The translations under genes were made by a program, and so were the position numbers. Below, piece after piece: positions 44,643-54,617 of a stretch of 64,000 bases of DNA; within the stretch, counting starts at the first letter, position 1; each line of letters starts with the position of its first letter. Source of the DNA: Kibdelosporangium aridum (GTDB taxonomy: Bacteria > Actinomycetota > Actinomycetes > Mycobacteriales > Pseudonocardiaceae); assembly GCF_900176515.1 (NCBI RefSeq), contig NZ_FWXV01000002.1:1054001-1118000 (forward strand). The letters run 5' to 3'. The notes below the pieces were generated by a model. That model did not search any database. It had not been told where the DNA came from and was given only the letters and a program-made list of their open reading frames with translations.

Positions 44643-45797
44643 ATGAATTTGGCCCTGGTGATTGTCGGCGTGCTGCTCATGATCGGCAGCGGGGTGTTGT
44701 TCGCGCAGCAGGCCCGCGCACTCACCGGCACGATCATCGGTGCCGTCGGTCTGCTGTTCACCGTCGCGGGCTGGGTGATGCTCGACGGCGGCTCGACGCT
44801 CAGTGACGCGCTGAGAACCGGCGGCCTCGCAGCCGCCGCGATCGTCGGCCTGTACGCGTTGTGGCTCGCCGACCGCCGTCACAAGATCGACGAAGACCGC
44901 CAGGACGTCGAACGCCGCAGGCACGACCTGGAAACCCAGCGGCACACCATCGAGCAGGCGCGCCAGCAGATGGAAAGCCAGCGGATGCAGCACGACCGCG
45001 AACGTTCCACCGACGAGCGCTTCGCCAGGTCCATCGAACTGCTGGGCAACGACGCCGACCAGGTCAGGGTCGGCGCGATGCACGCACTGGCCGGGCTTGC
45101 CCGTAGCCGCCCGGAGTACACGCAGACAGTGCTTGACGTGATGTGCGCGTACTTGCGCAGGCCGTTCGACCACGCGCACTACGCCCGGCTGCGCGGCGCC
45201 TCCGAAGTCGAGGAATCGGTGGAGGCCGACCGCGAACGCCAGGTCCGGTTGACCGCACAGCGGCTGATCGGTGAACTGCTGCCGGAGAGCGGCGACGGCC
45301 GCGCACCCACGTACGACCTGGACCTGACCGGCGCGACCCTGGAGTACTTCGACATCTCCGAGCGCGTCGTCGGCCAGCTCACGGCCCGGTCGGTGAACCT
45401 GTACGAAGCCAACGCCTTCGGCAACATGGAGATCTACGGCGACGCCTGGTTCACCTCGGCGCACAGCTGGGGCAAGTTCATCGCGCCGGGCACAACGTTC
45501 CACAAGCGGGCGTGGTTCACCAACTTCGAGGCGGACCAACTGGTCGACCTCAAACAGTCCAAATTCGACGGTGTGACCAAACTGGCGCACGCGACGTTCG
45601 ACGGCAAAGTCGTGTTGCGGGGCAGCAAGTTCGCGCAACCGATCGACCTCAACCACAGCGCTTTCAACGGCGGCCTGGACATGTCGTCCGCAGCGACCAC
45701 GACAGCGGACACCCACGGCATGACGGTGTCGTTGGAGATGAAGAACGAGCTGCCACAGGGCTGGATCGTCGACGACACCGGCCTGGTCCGCACCTGA
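44643..45797 (+). CDS. Membrane-anchored pentapeptide-like beta-helix protein
   Basis: The product is 384 residues from ATG 44643 (GTG 44637 possible). Three hydrophobic segments span residues 1-75. A charged coiled-coil follows (about 80-125, repeated Arg/Glu/Gln/His heptads), then a helical repeat block with RFARSIELLGNDADQVRVGAMHAL, a signature seen in pentapeptide-containing actinobacterial proteins. The C-terminal third is a loose beta-helix of the pentapeptide/YjbI type (LDLTGATLEYFDIS, LYEANAFGNMEIYG, FDGVTKLAHATFDG). Function is unknown. Confidence 0.72.
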   Translation: MNLALVIVGVLLMIGSGVLFAQQARALTGTIIGAVGLLFTVAGWVMLDGGSTLSDALRTGGLAAAAIVGLYALWLADRRHKIDEDRQDVERRRHDLETQRHTIEQARQQMESQRMQHDRERSTDERFARSIELLGNDADQVRVGAMHALAGLARSRPEYTQTVLDVMCAYLRRPFDHAHYARLRGASEVEESVEADRERQVRLTAQRLIGELLPESGDGRAPTYDLDLTGATLEYFDISERVVGQLTARSVNLYEANAFGNMEIYGDAWFTSAHSWGKFIAPGTTFHKRAWFTNFEADQLVDLKQSKFDGVTKLAHATFDGKVVLRGSKFAQPIDLNHSAFNGGLDMSSAATTTADTHGMTVSLEMKNELPQGWIVDDTGLVRT

Positions 45798-45861
45798 CTC
45801 AGGCGGACTTGGCGGGAGCGCGGCCTCCGGCCCCCGATCACCAGCCTACTTGGCACCACTG

Positions 45862-45900
45862 ACAATCCGGGCGCCGCGAAGATCCACGGCGCCCGGTTGT
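45862..45900. terminator. Bidirectional terminator
   Basis: CCGGGCGCCG (45867-45876) and CGGCGCCCGG (45887-45896) form a perfect 10-bp stem with a 10-nt loop, extended by ACAA/TTGT across a one-base bulge. It sits between convergent genes. Confidence 0.85.
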
Positions 45901-45914
45901 CCACAGGGTTCGAG

Positions 45915-47483
45915 TCATTCGCTGTTCTTGATCAGGTCCGCGGCCTTTTCACCCACCATGATCGTCGGGGCGTTGGTGTTTCCGCGCGGAACCATCGGCA
46001 TCACGGAAGCATCCGCGACTCGAAGCCCCTCAACACCGTTGACCTTCAGCGAAGGGTCGACGACCGTGCCGATCGAGCACGTACCCACCGGGTGGTACAG
46101 GGTCTGCGTGATCTCGCGGATGTGGTCGGCCAGTTCCGCGTCGGTGATGTCGAGTGATTCCGGCTTGAACGTGCGGTCGAGGTAGCGGGCCATGGCAGGG
46201 CGGGCGCAGATTTCCTGCTGCATCCGCATTCCGGCGACCATCACGTCCATGTCCGAGGGATCGGCGTAGTAGGCCGGGTCGATCTCCGGGCGCCATTGTG
46301 GGTTGTTCGACCGCAACCGCAAGCGTCCTCGGCTCTTGGGTGCGACATGCACTGCGGCGGCGGTGAACCCGCGTGCGGTGGGTTCGTGCATTCCGTTGTC
46401 GTAGAACAAGGTTGGCGCGACCACGAACTGCATGTCCGGCGCGGGCAGGCTTTCGGAGGTCGGCAGGAATCCGCCTGCCTCGCCGACATTCGACGCCATT
46501 GGGCCGCGGCCGGTCAGCTGCCATTGCACCAGGCGGCGGGGGTTGGCGTAGTCGACCAGGTCTGTCGTCTTCTGGGTCGTGTAGATGATTCCGGCTGCCG
46601 GGTGGTCGTGCAGGTTCTCACCGACCTCGTTCAGGCCGACGAGCACGTCGATGCCCATTTCCCGCAGGTGTTCGGCCGGACCGATGCCGGACAGCATCAA
46701 CAGTTGCGGCGAGTTGACCGCGCCGCCGGACAGCACGACTTCACCGTCGACGTACGTGGTCCTGGCCGTGCCTTCGTGCAGGTACTCCATTCCGACGGCA
46801 CGGCCGGAGTCGATGATGACCTTGGTGGCCAGCGCGTTCGTCCGGACCGTCAAGTTGTCACGGAGCAAAGCCGGGCGGAGGTATGCGTCCGCGGTCGACC
46901 AACGGCGGCCGTTGTGGCAGGTCACCTGGTACTGGCCGGCGCCTTCCTGGCTGGCGCCGTTGAAGTCGTCGGTCGGTTTGAGGCCCCACGCGACTGCGGC
47001 CTGGACCCACGCCTCGGACAGCTCATGTGTGTAGCGGCGGTCTTCGACGAACAACGGGCCTTCGGTGCCGTGCAACGGACCGCTCAAACGCATGTTGCGC
47101 TCCGCGCGGACGAAGTACGGCAGCACGTCGTCCCAACCCCAGCCTGTCGCGCCATGCGAGTCGCGCCAGGTGTCGTAGTCGACGTGGTTGCCGCGGATGT
47201 AGATCATCGCGTTCATCGACGAGCACCCGCCGAGCGCTTTCATCCGCGGCCAGTACGCGGTGCGGCCGCCCATGTGTTTCTGTTCGACCGTTTCGTAGTT
47301 CCAGTCCCACTTCGTCTTGAACAGGTTCGCGAACGCAGCCGGGATGTGGATCTCGTCGGCGTTGTCCTCGCCGCCCGCTTCCAGCAGCAGCACCCGGACG
47401 CCCGGGTCCTCGGTCAGCCGGTTCGCGACCACACATCCCGCGCTACCGGCGCCTACCACGATGTAGTCGAAAGTCTCGCGCAT
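45915..47483 (-). CDS. GMC family FAD oxidoreductase (choline dehydrogenase-like)
   Basis: The product is 522 residues from ATG 47483. The FAD dinucleotide-binding motif VVGAGSAGCVVANRL opens the protein. GMC signature 1 is around KALGGCSSMNAMIYIRGN (about 80-97), and signature 2 is GGAVNSPQLLMLSGIGP (about 255). The C-terminal active-site His/Asn pair lies in LYHPVGTCS and GNTNAPTIM. Betaine synthesis genes are not adjacent, so the alcohol substrate is unknown. It follows an epimerase gene by 17 nt and may share its transcript. Confidence 0.92.
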   Translation of the reverse strand: MRETFDYIVVGAGSAGCVVANRLTEDPGVRVLLLEAGGEDNADEIHIPAAFANLFKTKWDWNYETVEQKHMGGRTAYWPRMKALGGCSSMNAMIYIRGNHVDYDTWRDSHGATGWGWDDVLPYFVRAERNMRLSGPLHGTEGPLFVEDRRYTHELSEAWVQAAVAWGLKPTDDFNGASQEGAGQYQVTCHNGRRWSTADAYLRPALLRDNLTVRTNALATKVIIDSGRAVGMEYLHEGTARTTYVDGEVVLSGGAVNSPQLLMLSGIGPAEHLREMGIDVLVGLNEVGENLHDHPAAGIIYTTQKTTDLVDYANPRRLVQWQLTGRGPMASNVGEAGGFLPTSESLPAPDMQFVVAPTLFYDNGMHEPTARGFTAAAVHVAPKSRGRLRLRSNNPQWRPEIDPAYYADPSDMDVMVAGMRMQQEICARPAMARYLDRTFKPESLDITDAELADHIREITQTLYHPVGTCSIGTVVDPSLKVNGVEGLRVADASVMPMVPRGNTNAPTIMVGEKAADLIKNSE

Positions 47484-47500
47484 TCTTGAGATCCTGCCAT

Positions 47501-48466
47501 TCAACGACGGTCGAGGATCTCAGCTTCCTCCACCAGGGTGAGCCCGGCACGACGAGAACGCGCCAAACCGAGCTCGCGTTCGTACTCGAACGCGTTCAGC
47601 GCGGCTTCCTCCAGCGACCGGAACGTCAGTCCCGCGTCGATCGCGGGTCGTATGTCCCAATTCGCGCCGACGATGTGCCCGTCCGGCACCCACAGCGGCA
47701 GTGACCGCGGCCCGGCCCACGCGTTGACCTCGAGCTCGTGCAGCCTCTGCTCGGCGACCGGCACGATCTCCGCCTGTCCGCCGACGGCCGCTTTCACGCG
47801 GGACAGCAGTTCGCCGAACGGGATCGGCAGTCCGCTGGCGTTGAACGTGCCACCGATCCGCTGCTCGGCACCATCGATGATCCACTTCGCCAGGTCTTCC
47901 ACGTCGATGTGGTGCGTGGCCTGATCCGGTACATCGGGCGCCACGGCCTGCCCGGTGCCTGACAGCCGCGCGGGCCAGTAGCCGAAACGATCGCTTAGGT
48001 CGCCGCGTCCGGTGATCAACCCGGCGCGGACGATGAATGCGCTGTCACCGTGGACGTCTTTGACGGCGTTCTCGCTGGCCACCTTGATGGCGCCGTAGTC
48101 GTCCATGGTCGCGGCGGTGCCCTGTTCGAGCAGGGGTTCGAAGGTCGGGTCATCGGTCCGGCCGGTCCGGAACTCGGTGTAGACGCTGATCGACGAGACG
48201 AAAGTCCAGTGCGCCGATTCGATCTGCTCGACCGCCCTGCGGACGTGCGGATAGGAGATTTTCGCCACGTCCACCACGGCGTCGAACCGCTCGCCGCGCA
48301 GTGGCGCGAGCCCGTCCGGATCGTCCCGGTCCAGCTTGATCAACGGGGCCGGCGCCTCGTTCGTGCTACCCCTTGCCGCGCAGGTCACGTCGTGCCCACG
48401 CGTGACGGCCTCGGCCGCGATCGCCTTGCCGAGGAAGACCGTCCCACCCAGTACGAGAAGTCGCAT
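47501..48466 (-). CDS. NAD-dependent epimerase/dehydratase family protein
   Basis: The product is 321 residues from ATG 48466. It is an atypical SDR with Rossmann motif LVLGGTVFLGKAIA. The substrate region includes VSSISVYTEF and a YGAIKVASE motif in which Tyr and Lys keep the SDR YxxxK spacing (Y-G-A-I-K). The ISYPHVRRAVEQIES and HHIDVEDLAKWII segments match the isoflavone-reductase/epimerase-like group common in actinomycetes. The substrate is unknown. It is the upstream partner of the GMC gene. Confidence 0.85.
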   Translation of the reverse strand: MRLLVLGGTVFLGKAIAAEAVTRGHDVTCAARGSTNEAPAPLIKLDRDDPDGLAPLRGERFDAVVDVAKISYPHVRRAVEQIESAHWTFVSSISVYTEFRTGRTDDPTFEPLLEQGTAATMDDYGAIKVASENAVKDVHGDSAFIVRAGLITGRGDLSDRFGYWPARLSGTGQAVAPDVPDQATHHIDVEDLAKWIIDGAEQRIGGTFNASGLPIPFGELLSRVKAAVGGQAEIVPVAEQRLHELEVNAWAGPRSLPLWVPDGHIVGANWDIRPAIDAGLTFRSLEEAALNAFEYERELGLARSRRAGLTLVEEAEILDRR

Positions 48467-48596
48467 GTCACTGATCCTGGCTGTGACGGCGCTCGCTTGG
48501 CGAGCGTGCTCGCGCAGAGCGAAACCCCCAGGTCAGGTACTCTTCTCCCGTCCACCGTGACCCGCTGTGATGGCTTTGATAATGGGAGCAACGACC

Positions 48597-48836
48597 GTGG
48601 CTCGTGTCGTCGTCGACGTAATGCCCAAGCCGGAGATTCTCGACCCACAGGGACAGGCGGTGGCCAAGGCCTTGCCCCGTCTCGGATTCCAAGGCGTCAC
48701 CGAGGTGCGCCAAGGCAAGCGCTTCGAGCTGGAGGTGGACGACTCGGTCGACGACGAGACGCTCACCAAGATCGCCGCTGATCTGCTCGCCAACACCGTG
48801 ATCGAGGACTTCACCGTCCGGAGGATCGACGCATGA
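48597..48836 (+). CDS. purS: Phosphoribosylformylglycinamidine synthase subunit PurS
   Basis: The product is 79 residues from GTG 48597, with GGGAG 8 nt upstream. The family pattern is clear: [28 protein letters not shown] split around residues 4-30, then [12 protein letters not shown] and the C-terminal [10 protein letters not shown]. PurS bridges the glutaminase PurQ and the synthetase PurL in the three-subunit FGAM synthase. Its stop overlaps the purQ start by 4 nt. Confidence 0.95.
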   Translation: MARVVVDVMPKPEILDPQGQAVAKALPRLGFQGVTEVRQGKRFELEVDDSVDDETLTKIAADLLANTVIEDFTVRRIDA

Positions 48837-49534
48837 GCGAGCTTGCGAGCGGATCATCAGCTCCGAAGATCGGCGTCATCACGTTCCCCGGCACTCTCGA
48901 CGACCAGGACGCGGCCCGCGCGGTGAAGTACGCGGGCGCCGAGGCCGTTTCGCTCTGGCACGCCGACGCTGACCTGCGTGGCGTGGACGCGGTGATCGTG
49001 CCCGGCGGCTTCTCGTACGGCGACTACCTGCGCTGCGGCGCGATCGCCCGGTTCGCCCCGGTGATGGGCCCGGTGATCGAAGCGGCGGGCAAGGGAATGC
49101 CGATCTTGGGGATCTGCAACGGTTTCCAGATCCTGTGCGAGGCCGGGCTGCTGCCCGGCGCGCTCGTGCGCAACCACGAACTGCACTTCGTCTGCCGTGA
49201 CCAGTGGCTGAAGGTGGAGAACACCTCGACGGCCTGGAGCACGCGCTACGACAAGGGCGCGGAGATCCTGATCCCGCTGAAATCGGGCGAAGGCGGTTAC
49301 GTCGCCGAGCCGAACACCTTGGCGGAGCTCGAAGGCGAAGGCCGCGTGGTGTTCCGGTACGTCGGCGACAACCCGAACGGGTCGCTGAACAACATCGCCG
49401 GGATCACCGACGCGCGTGGCCGGGTGGTCGGCCTGATGCCGCACCCCGAGCACGCCATCGACGCGCTGACCGGACCGTCGGACGACGGCCTCGGGATGTT
49501 CTTTTCCGCCATCGACGCACTGGTGAAGGCATGA
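48833..49534 (+). CDS. purQ: Phosphoribosylformylglycinamidine synthase subunit PurQ
   Basis: The product is 233 residues from ATG 48833. It is a class I glutamine amidotransferase: nucleophile Cys95 in GICNGFQIL, and the His/Glu pair in MPHPEHA near 206. [16 protein letters not shown] is the PurQ-specific segment. It supplies ammonia to PurL. It is coupled by 4-nt overlaps to purS and purL. Confidence 0.96.
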   Translation: MSELASGSSAPKIGVITFPGTLDDQDAARAVKYAGAEAVSLWHADADLRGVDAVIVPGGFSYGDYLRCGAIARFAPVMGPVIEAAGKGMPILGICNGFQILCEAGLLPGALVRNHELHFVCRDQWLKVENTSTAWSTRYDKGAEILIPLKSGEGGYVAEPNTLAELEGEGRVVFRYVGDNPNGSLNNIAGITDARGRVVGLMPHPEHAIDALTGPSDDGLGMFFSAIDALVKA

Positions 49535-51816
49535 CAGCCAACAACGCAGTCAACACAGACACTGTCAAGCACGCGGAGTCCACCCCTGAGCTCGCCCAGC
49601 CGTACCGGGAGCTGGGCCTGAAGGACGACGAGTACCAGCGGATCCGGGAGATCCTCGGCCGCAGGCCCACCGACGCCGAACTGGCGATGTACTCGGTGAT
49701 GTGGAGCGAGCACTGCTCCTACAAGTCCTCCAAGGTGCACCTGTCCTACTTCGGCAAGACCACCACCGAGCAGATGCGCTCGAAGATGCTCGCCGGGATC
49801 GGCGAGAACGCGGGCGTTGTCGACATCGGCGACGGCTGGGCGGTCACCTTCAAGGTGGAGAGCCACAACCATCCGTCCTATGTGGAGCCATACCAGGGTG
49901 CCGCGACCGGCGTCGGCGGTATCGTCCGCGACATCATGGCGATGGGCGCGCGGCCGCTGGCCGTGATGGACTCGCTGCGCTTCGGCCCGGCTGACGCCCC
50001 GGACACCCGCCGGGTGCTGCCAGGCGTGGTGGCCGGTGTCGGCGGTTACGGCAACTGCCTCGGTCTGCCGAACATCGGCGGCGAGGTCGTATTCGACTCG
50101 ACCTACCTGGGCAACCCGCTGGTCAACGCCCTGTGCGTGGGCGCGATGCGCGTCGAGGACCTGCACCTGGCGCACGCGTCCGGAACGGGAAACAAGATCA
50201 TCCTGTTCGGCGCGCGGACCGGCCTTGACGGTATCGGCGGCGTGTCGGTGCTGGCGTCGGACACCTTCTCTGGCGACGAAACCACGGCAGGGCGCAAGAA
50301 GCTGCCGTCGGTGCAGGTCGGCGACCCGTTCACGGAGAAGGTGCTGATCGAGTGCTGCCTTGAGCTGTTCCGTGAGGGAATCGTCGTCGGCATCCAGGAC
50401 CTCGGCGGTGCTGGGTTGTCGTGCGCGACTTCTGAGCTCGCCAGCGCGGGTGACGGCGGCATGCACGTGAACTTGGACCGCGTTCCCCTGCGTGCCAAGG
50501 GAATGACCCCGGCGGAGATCCTGTCGAGCGAATCGCAGGAGCGGATGTGCGCGGTCGTCAAGCCGTCCGATGTGGACGCCTTCATGAAGGTCTGCGCCAA
50601 GTGGGACGTGACCGCGACCGAGATCGGTGAGGTCACCGACACCGGCAGGCTGGTGATCACGTGGCACGACGAGGTCGTCGTCGACGTCCCGCCGCGCACG
50701 GTCGCCCACGAGGGCCCGGTGTACAACCGGCCTGTTCAGCGCCCGGTTGAGCAGGACTCCTTGCAGCAGCCGATCGACCTGGCCCGTCCGTCCACTTCGG
50801 ACCTGCGCGACCTGGTTCTGCGCATGGTGGGTTCGCACAACCTGTCGTCCCGCAACTGGGTCACCGACCAGTACGACCGGTACGTCCGTGGCGGCACGGT
50901 GCTCTCGCAGCCGGCGGACTCCGGGATGATCCGGATCGACGAGGAATCCGGCCGCGGTGTCGCGCTTTCCGTTGACTGCAATGGCCGTTACTGCAAGCTC
51001 GACCCGTACACGGGCGCGCAACTGGCGTTGGCTGAGGCGTACCGGAACGTGGCGGTCAGCGGCGCGACCCCGGTCGCGGTGACGAACTGCCTCAACTTCG
51101 GCTCGCCCGAGGACCCCGGCGTGATGTGGCAGTTCGAGCAGGCCGTGCGCGGTCTCGCGGACGGCTGCGTCGAGCTCGGCATCCCGGTGACCGGCGGAAA
51201 CGTCAGCTTCTACAACCAGACAGGGACGACCGCGATCCTGCCGACGCCGGTCGTCGGCGTGCTCGGCGTGATCGACGACGTCCGGCGGCGCATTCCCACC
51301 GGCATCGGCGCCGAGGCCGGCGAAACGTTGCTGCTGCTGGGCAACACGGCTGACGAGTTCGGCGGCTCGGAATGGGCGCACGTCGTGCACGGGTCGCTGA
51401 GCGGTCTGCCGCCGCGGGTCGACCTGAAGCACGAGATGCTGCTCGCGGACATCCTGCGGGCCGGTTCCCGTGACGGCATGATCTCCGCGGCTCACGACTT
51501 GTCCGAGGGCGGTCTCGCCCAGGCGATCGTCGAGGCCTGCTTGATCGGGCAGACGGGTGCCCGGATTTTCCTTGCCGAGGACCAGGATCCGTTCGTTCAG
51601 CTGTTCTCCGAGTCGACCGGCCGGGTGATCGTGGCCGTGCCGCGGACCGAGGAACTCCGGTTCACCGACATGCTCACCGCCCGCTCGATGCCGTGGCGCA
51701 AGCTCGGCGTCGTCGACCCGGAGTCGAAGGCACTGGAGATCCAGGACGTCGCGACGTTCTCGCTGGAGGAGCTGAGCAACGCCTGGCAGGGCACGCTGCC
51801 CGCGCTGTTCCACTGA
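49531..51816 (+). CDS. purL: Phosphoribosylformylglycinamidine synthase subunit PurL
   Basis: The product is 761 residues from ATG 49531, overlapping the purQ stop by 4 nt. It is small-type PurL. The catalytic/ATP segment [11 protein letters not shown] has His61; [17 protein letters not shown] follows, then [14 protein letters not shown] and a second PurM-like half with [10 protein letters not shown] and [12 protein letters not shown]. It makes FGAM from FGAR and ammonia. A strong terminator follows within 10 nt of the stop. The very long antisense frame opposite it is a composition artefact. Confidence 0.97.
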   Translation: MTANNAVNTDTVKHAESTPELAQPYRELGLKDDEYQRIREILGRRPTDAELAMYSVMWSEHCSYKSSKVHLSYFGKTTTEQMRSKMLAGIGENAGVVDIGDGWAVTFKVESHNHPSYVEPYQGAATGVGGIVRDIMAMGARPLAVMDSLRFGPADAPDTRRVLPGVVAGVGGYGNCLGLPNIGGEVVFDSTYLGNPLVNALCVGAMRVEDLHLAHASGTGNKIILFGARTGLDGIGGVSVLASDTFSGDETTAGRKKLPSVQVGDPFTEKVLIECCLELFREGIVVGIQDLGGAGLSCATSELASAGDGGMHVNLDRVPLRAKGMTPAEILSSESQERMCAVVKPSDVDAFMKVCAKWDVTATEIGEVTDTGRLVITWHDEVVVDVPPRTVAHEGPVYNRPVQRPVEQDSLQQPIDLARPSTSDLRDLVLRMVGSHNLSSRNWVTDQYDRYVRGGTVLSQPADSGMIRIDEESGRGVALSVDCNGRYCKLDPYTGAQLALAEAYRNVAVSGATPVAVTNCLNFGSPEDPGVMWQFEQAVRGLADGCVELGIPVTGGNVSFYNQTGTTAILPTPVVGVLGVIDDVRRRIPTGIGAEAGETLLLLGNTADEFGGSEWAHVVHGSLSGLPPRVDLKHEMLLADILRAGSRDGMISAAHDLSEGGLAQAIVEACLIGQTGARIFLAEDQDPFVQLFSESTGRVIVAVPRTEELRFTDMLTARSMPWRKLGVVDPESKALEIQDVATFSLEELSNAWQGTLPALFH

Positions 51817-51824
51817 TTCACCGC

Positions 51825-51856
51825 GAAGAAGGGCCCGGGCGACCGGGCCCTTCTTC
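51825..51856. terminator. Strong terminator after purL
   Basis: The perfect 14-bp arms GAAGAAGGGCCCGG (51825-51838) and CCGGGCCCTTCTTC (51843-51856) close a GCGA loop, a GNRA tetraloop. The TTCTTC end gives a short U-rich tail. It terminates purSQL and also overlaps the end of the convergent gene. Confidence 0.92.
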
Positions 51857-53069
51857 ATGCCTGGCGGCGGGCGTTGTTGATGGCTGCGGTGAGTTGCAGC
51901 CAAGGCGGGTCGGTGTCGGTCGCGGTCGTCACTGCTGCCCGGTCATCCGGCGTCCAGCTCCGGGTGCCGTCGGTGACGTCGAGGTTGTCCTCCAGGTCGC
52001 CGTCATCAGGGACATCTGAGGTGGAGTCCAGGAAGGCACGCACCAGCTCCGCGTCCGCGGTCTGCGTCGGTGCGGAGCCAGTGGCCAAGAGCACGAGCTC
52101 GCCTGCACCGGTGGCCACGACGAGCTCGCCTGTCGGCGTGGCGCACAGTGCTTTCACTGGGGACCCGGCGAGTATGTCGTGCTCGACCGCCTGTTGGTTG
52201 TCGATGTCCACTTCGATGAGAGTCCCGTTCGGCGTTCCGAGCCAGAGCGTGGCTCCGAATGCGATGTTGTGTCGTGACCAGGCGTTCTTTTGGTCAAGCC
52301 ACTCGTCCGGGTACGGATAGCCGGGGTTGGGTTCGCCAAGGACCGTCGCCAGAACCCTGTGCAGCGAAGGGAACTCGAAGACCTCCAGCGAGTTCTCGTA
52401 AGCGTTCCCGCGAATCGCCAGATAGCGGCCGTCCGCGCTGAACATCGGCGGTCCGTAGCCGTCGGCGTCCAGGATCAGCGCGCGCCGAAGCCTTGTCTGA
52501 TCAGGCCGGGCGAAGACGCACAACGTGGCGCCTTGGTCGCTGCACAGTGTGGCGTACAGTCCGCCAGCCGGGTGCACCGCGACACCCGTGTCCCAACGTG
52601 GGCCTGCACCAACGGATCCTGATGCGAGGTCGAGGACATCTGAACCTTCCCATGCGCTGTACTCGTCGCCTGACGATGAGGGATACGCCCACAGTCGCTG
52701 ACCGTCCGGGCTGAACGCCAGACAGCGATAGCGATACGCGGCAATGGGTGGAACTTCGTCCAGCTCGGTGAGACCAGCAGGGGTCCACTGGACCACGTCG
52801 TGTTCGCCGGTCACCACAAGCTGGGCATCTTCCGGATGCCATGCCACGGCGGGACTACGCAGGACTCGATCCCGGCCGTAGTCCTCCTCTTCGTCTGTGT
52901 AGACGGTCGAGTCGGCACCAACGGTCCCGAGTTCACGCAGTTCCCCGCAGTCCCAGATGTGCACAGCTGGTCGTTCGGCGTCCAGGCCTGCGACCAGCGG
53001 AAGACGCGGATGGCACACCAGCTGCGTGACCGATCCGGCTCGTGTTCGTGCCAAGGTCTCGACTGTCAC
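51855..53069 (-). CDS. WD40/beta-propeller-like protein of unknown function
   Basis: The product is about 404 residues from GTG 53069. Longer in-frame starts lie inside the terminator of the upstream gene and are unlikely. Repeats such as SVTQLVCHPRLPLVAGLD, VAWHPEDAQLVVTGE and CLAFSPDGQRLWAY recur at ~45-residue spacing, as in WD40-like propellers. The C-terminal ~80 residues are acidic and helical (DVPDDGDLEDNLDVTDG). It has no signal peptide. It may be a scaffold protein; I know no specific function. Confidence 0.72.
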   Translation of the reverse strand: MTVETLARTRAGSVTQLVCHPRLPLVAGLDAERPAVHIWDCGELRELGTVGADSTVYTDEEEDYGRDRVLRSPAVAWHPEDAQLVVTGEHDVVQWTPAGLTELDEVPPIAAYRYRCLAFSPDGQRLWAYPSSSGDEYSAWEGSDVLDLASGSVGAGPRWDTGVAVHPAGGLYATLCSDQGATLCVFARPDQTRLRRALILDADGYGPPMFSADGRYLAIRGNAYENSLEVFEFPSLHRVLATVLGEPNPGYPYPDEWLDQKNAWSRHNIAFGATLWLGTPNGTLIEVDIDNQQAVEHDILAGSPVKALCATPTGELVVATGAGELVLLATGSAPTQTADAELVRAFLDSTSDVPDDGDLEDNLDVTDGTRSWTPDDRAAVTTATDTDPPWLQLTAAINNARRQA

Positions 53070-53084
53070 TCGCAGACCATAGAA

Positions 53085-53113
53085 CGAAGCCGGTGCGGAT
53101 GGCACCGGCTTCG
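53085..53113 (-). terminator. Terminator of the aldehyde dehydrogenase gene
   Basis: The 12-bp arms CGAAGCCGGTGC (53085-53096) and GCACCGGCTTCG (53102-53113) form a perfect stem with a 5-nt loop, 13 nt past the dehydrogenase stop on the minus strand. Confidence 0.85.
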
Positions 53114-53126
53114 CTTCCAGCAGAAC

Positions 53127-54614
53127 CTACTTGCGCTTGCCGTGCAGCAGGGTGATGAGCTTGGCGACGGCAGCGTCCGCCTTTTCCGTGCGGGCGAAGG
53201 TCGTCAGGTTGATCGGGGGACGGAACCTTTGGCGGGCAATGGCTTTGGCGCGGGTGAATTCCTTCAGGCCGTCCGCGCCGTGGATGCGGCCGAAGCCTGA
53301 GTCGCCGACGCCGCCGAACGGCAGCGACGGGATTCCGGCGAAGCTGATGATGGAGTTCACCGCTGTCATGCCCGAGCGCAGGCGACGGGCCAGTTCCATG
53401 CCCCTGCGCTTGGCGAAGACCGTCGAGCCCAGGCCGTAGCGGGAGTCGTTGGCTTTCACCAGCGCTTCGTCCATGTCCTTGACCTTGGCGATGGTCAAGG
53501 TCGGGCCGAAGGTCTCGTCGCGGACTGCCACCGAGTCCTCTGGGACGTCGACAAGCACTGTGGGCTGGACGAAGCGGTCGCCGACCGCGTCCACGCCGCC
53601 CACGAGGGCTTTGCCGCCGCGGGCGATGGCGTCGGCGATGTGCTTGCGGATGATGTCCAGCTGTGCGGGCATCGTGATCGGGCCGATCTTGGCGTCGGCG
53701 TCGTAGCCCGCGCGTACGGATTTGGCCTTCTCGACGGTCGCGGCGACGAAGGAGTCGTAGACCTTCTCGTGCACGTAGACCCGTTCCACGCCAACGCATG
53801 TCTGGCCCGCGTTGGACATTCCGCCCCAGACCGCCGCGTCGGCTGCCGCTTCGATGTCGGCGTCCTCGTCGACCAGCAGTGCGTCCTTGCCGCCTGCTTC
53901 GATCAGCACCGGGGTCAGCGTTTCCGCGCAGGCGGCCATGATCTTGCGGCCGGTTGCCGCCGAGCCCGTAAAGCCGATCTTGTCGACGCCCGCGCGGCAC
54001 AGTGCCGCGCCCGTCGCGCCGAAGCCGGTGACGAGCTGGAAGACCGGGTGCTCGGGTACTGCCTCGGCGAAGCTGTCCACCAGCCACTTGCCCACGCCCG
54101 GGGTGTACTCGCTCGGCTTGAAGATCACCGCGTTGCCCGCGGCCAGTGCGTAGACGATCGAGCCCATCGGGGTGAACAGCGGATAGTTCCACGGGCCGAT
54201 CACGCCGATCACGCCGAGCGGCTGGTACTCGACCGACGCGGCTTGGTTGGCCATCAGCAGGCCGGCCGGGCGGCGCTTGGGGCCGAGGACCTTGCGTGCG
54301 TTCTTGGCCACCCAGTCGGTGTGGTCGACGGCCAGGACGACCTCGATCATCGCGTCCGAGTGCGGCTTGCCGGTCTCCTGGTGGATCACCTCGGCCAGCT
54401 GCGCGCCGCGGCGGGTGACGATGCCCTTCCAGCGCTGCAGGCGTTCCGCGCGGCCGGCGAACCCGAGCGACTGCCACCAGGCGGACGCGTTGCGCGCCCT
54501 CGCGACAGCGTCGGCCACATCCTTCTCGGTATGCACCGGATATGTCCCGACGACCTCGTCGGTGGCCGGGTTCAATGAGTCGAACGTCTCGACTTTGTGC
54601 TCCACGGTCGTCAT
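53127..54614 (-). CDS. Succinate-semialdehyde dehydrogenase-like aldehyde dehydrogenase
   Basis: The product is 495 residues from ATG 54614. It is an NAD(P)-dependent aldehyde dehydrogenase. The cofactor segment is VIGPWNYPLFTPMGSIVYALAAG (split near 140-162), the general-base Glu lies in IEAGGKDALL near 240, and the nucleophile is Cys273 in NAGQTCVGVE. A substrate-tunnel FGGVGDSGFGR lies near 445. The actinobacterial relatives are annotated GabD2-like. The C-terminus has a basic tail (HGKRK). It stands 4 nt upstream from the MFS gene's end, so the two may be co-transcribed. Confidence 0.9.
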   Translation of the reverse strand: MTTVEHKVETFDSLNPATDEVVGTYPVHTEKDVADAVARARNASAWWQSLGFAGRAERLQRWKGIVTRRGAQLAEVIHQETGKPHSDAMIEVVLAVDHTDWVAKNARKVLGPKRRPAGLLMANQAASVEYQPLGVIGVIGPWNYPLFTPMGSIVYALAAGNAVIFKPSEYTPGVGKWLVDSFAEAVPEHPVFQLVTGFGATGAALCRAGVDKIGFTGSAATGRKIMAACAETLTPVLIEAGGKDALLVDEDADIEAAADAAVWGGMSNAGQTCVGVERVYVHEKVYDSFVAATVEKAKSVRAGYDADAKIGPITMPAQLDIIRKHIADAIARGGKALVGGVDAVGDRFVQPTVLVDVPEDSVAVRDETFGPTLTIAKVKDMDEALVKANDSRYGLGSTVFAKRRGMELARRLRSGMTAVNSIISFAGIPSLPFGGVGDSGFGRIHGADGLKEFTRAKAIARQRFRPPINLTTFARTEKADAAVAKLITLLHGKRK

Positions 54615-54617
54615 TGC

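Noticed and set aside
49297..51903. Very long minus-strand frame opposite purL (868 codons)
   Set aside because: It is antisense to a fully recognised purL, has no domain signature, and arises because GC-rich codon bias suppresses stops on the opposite strand.
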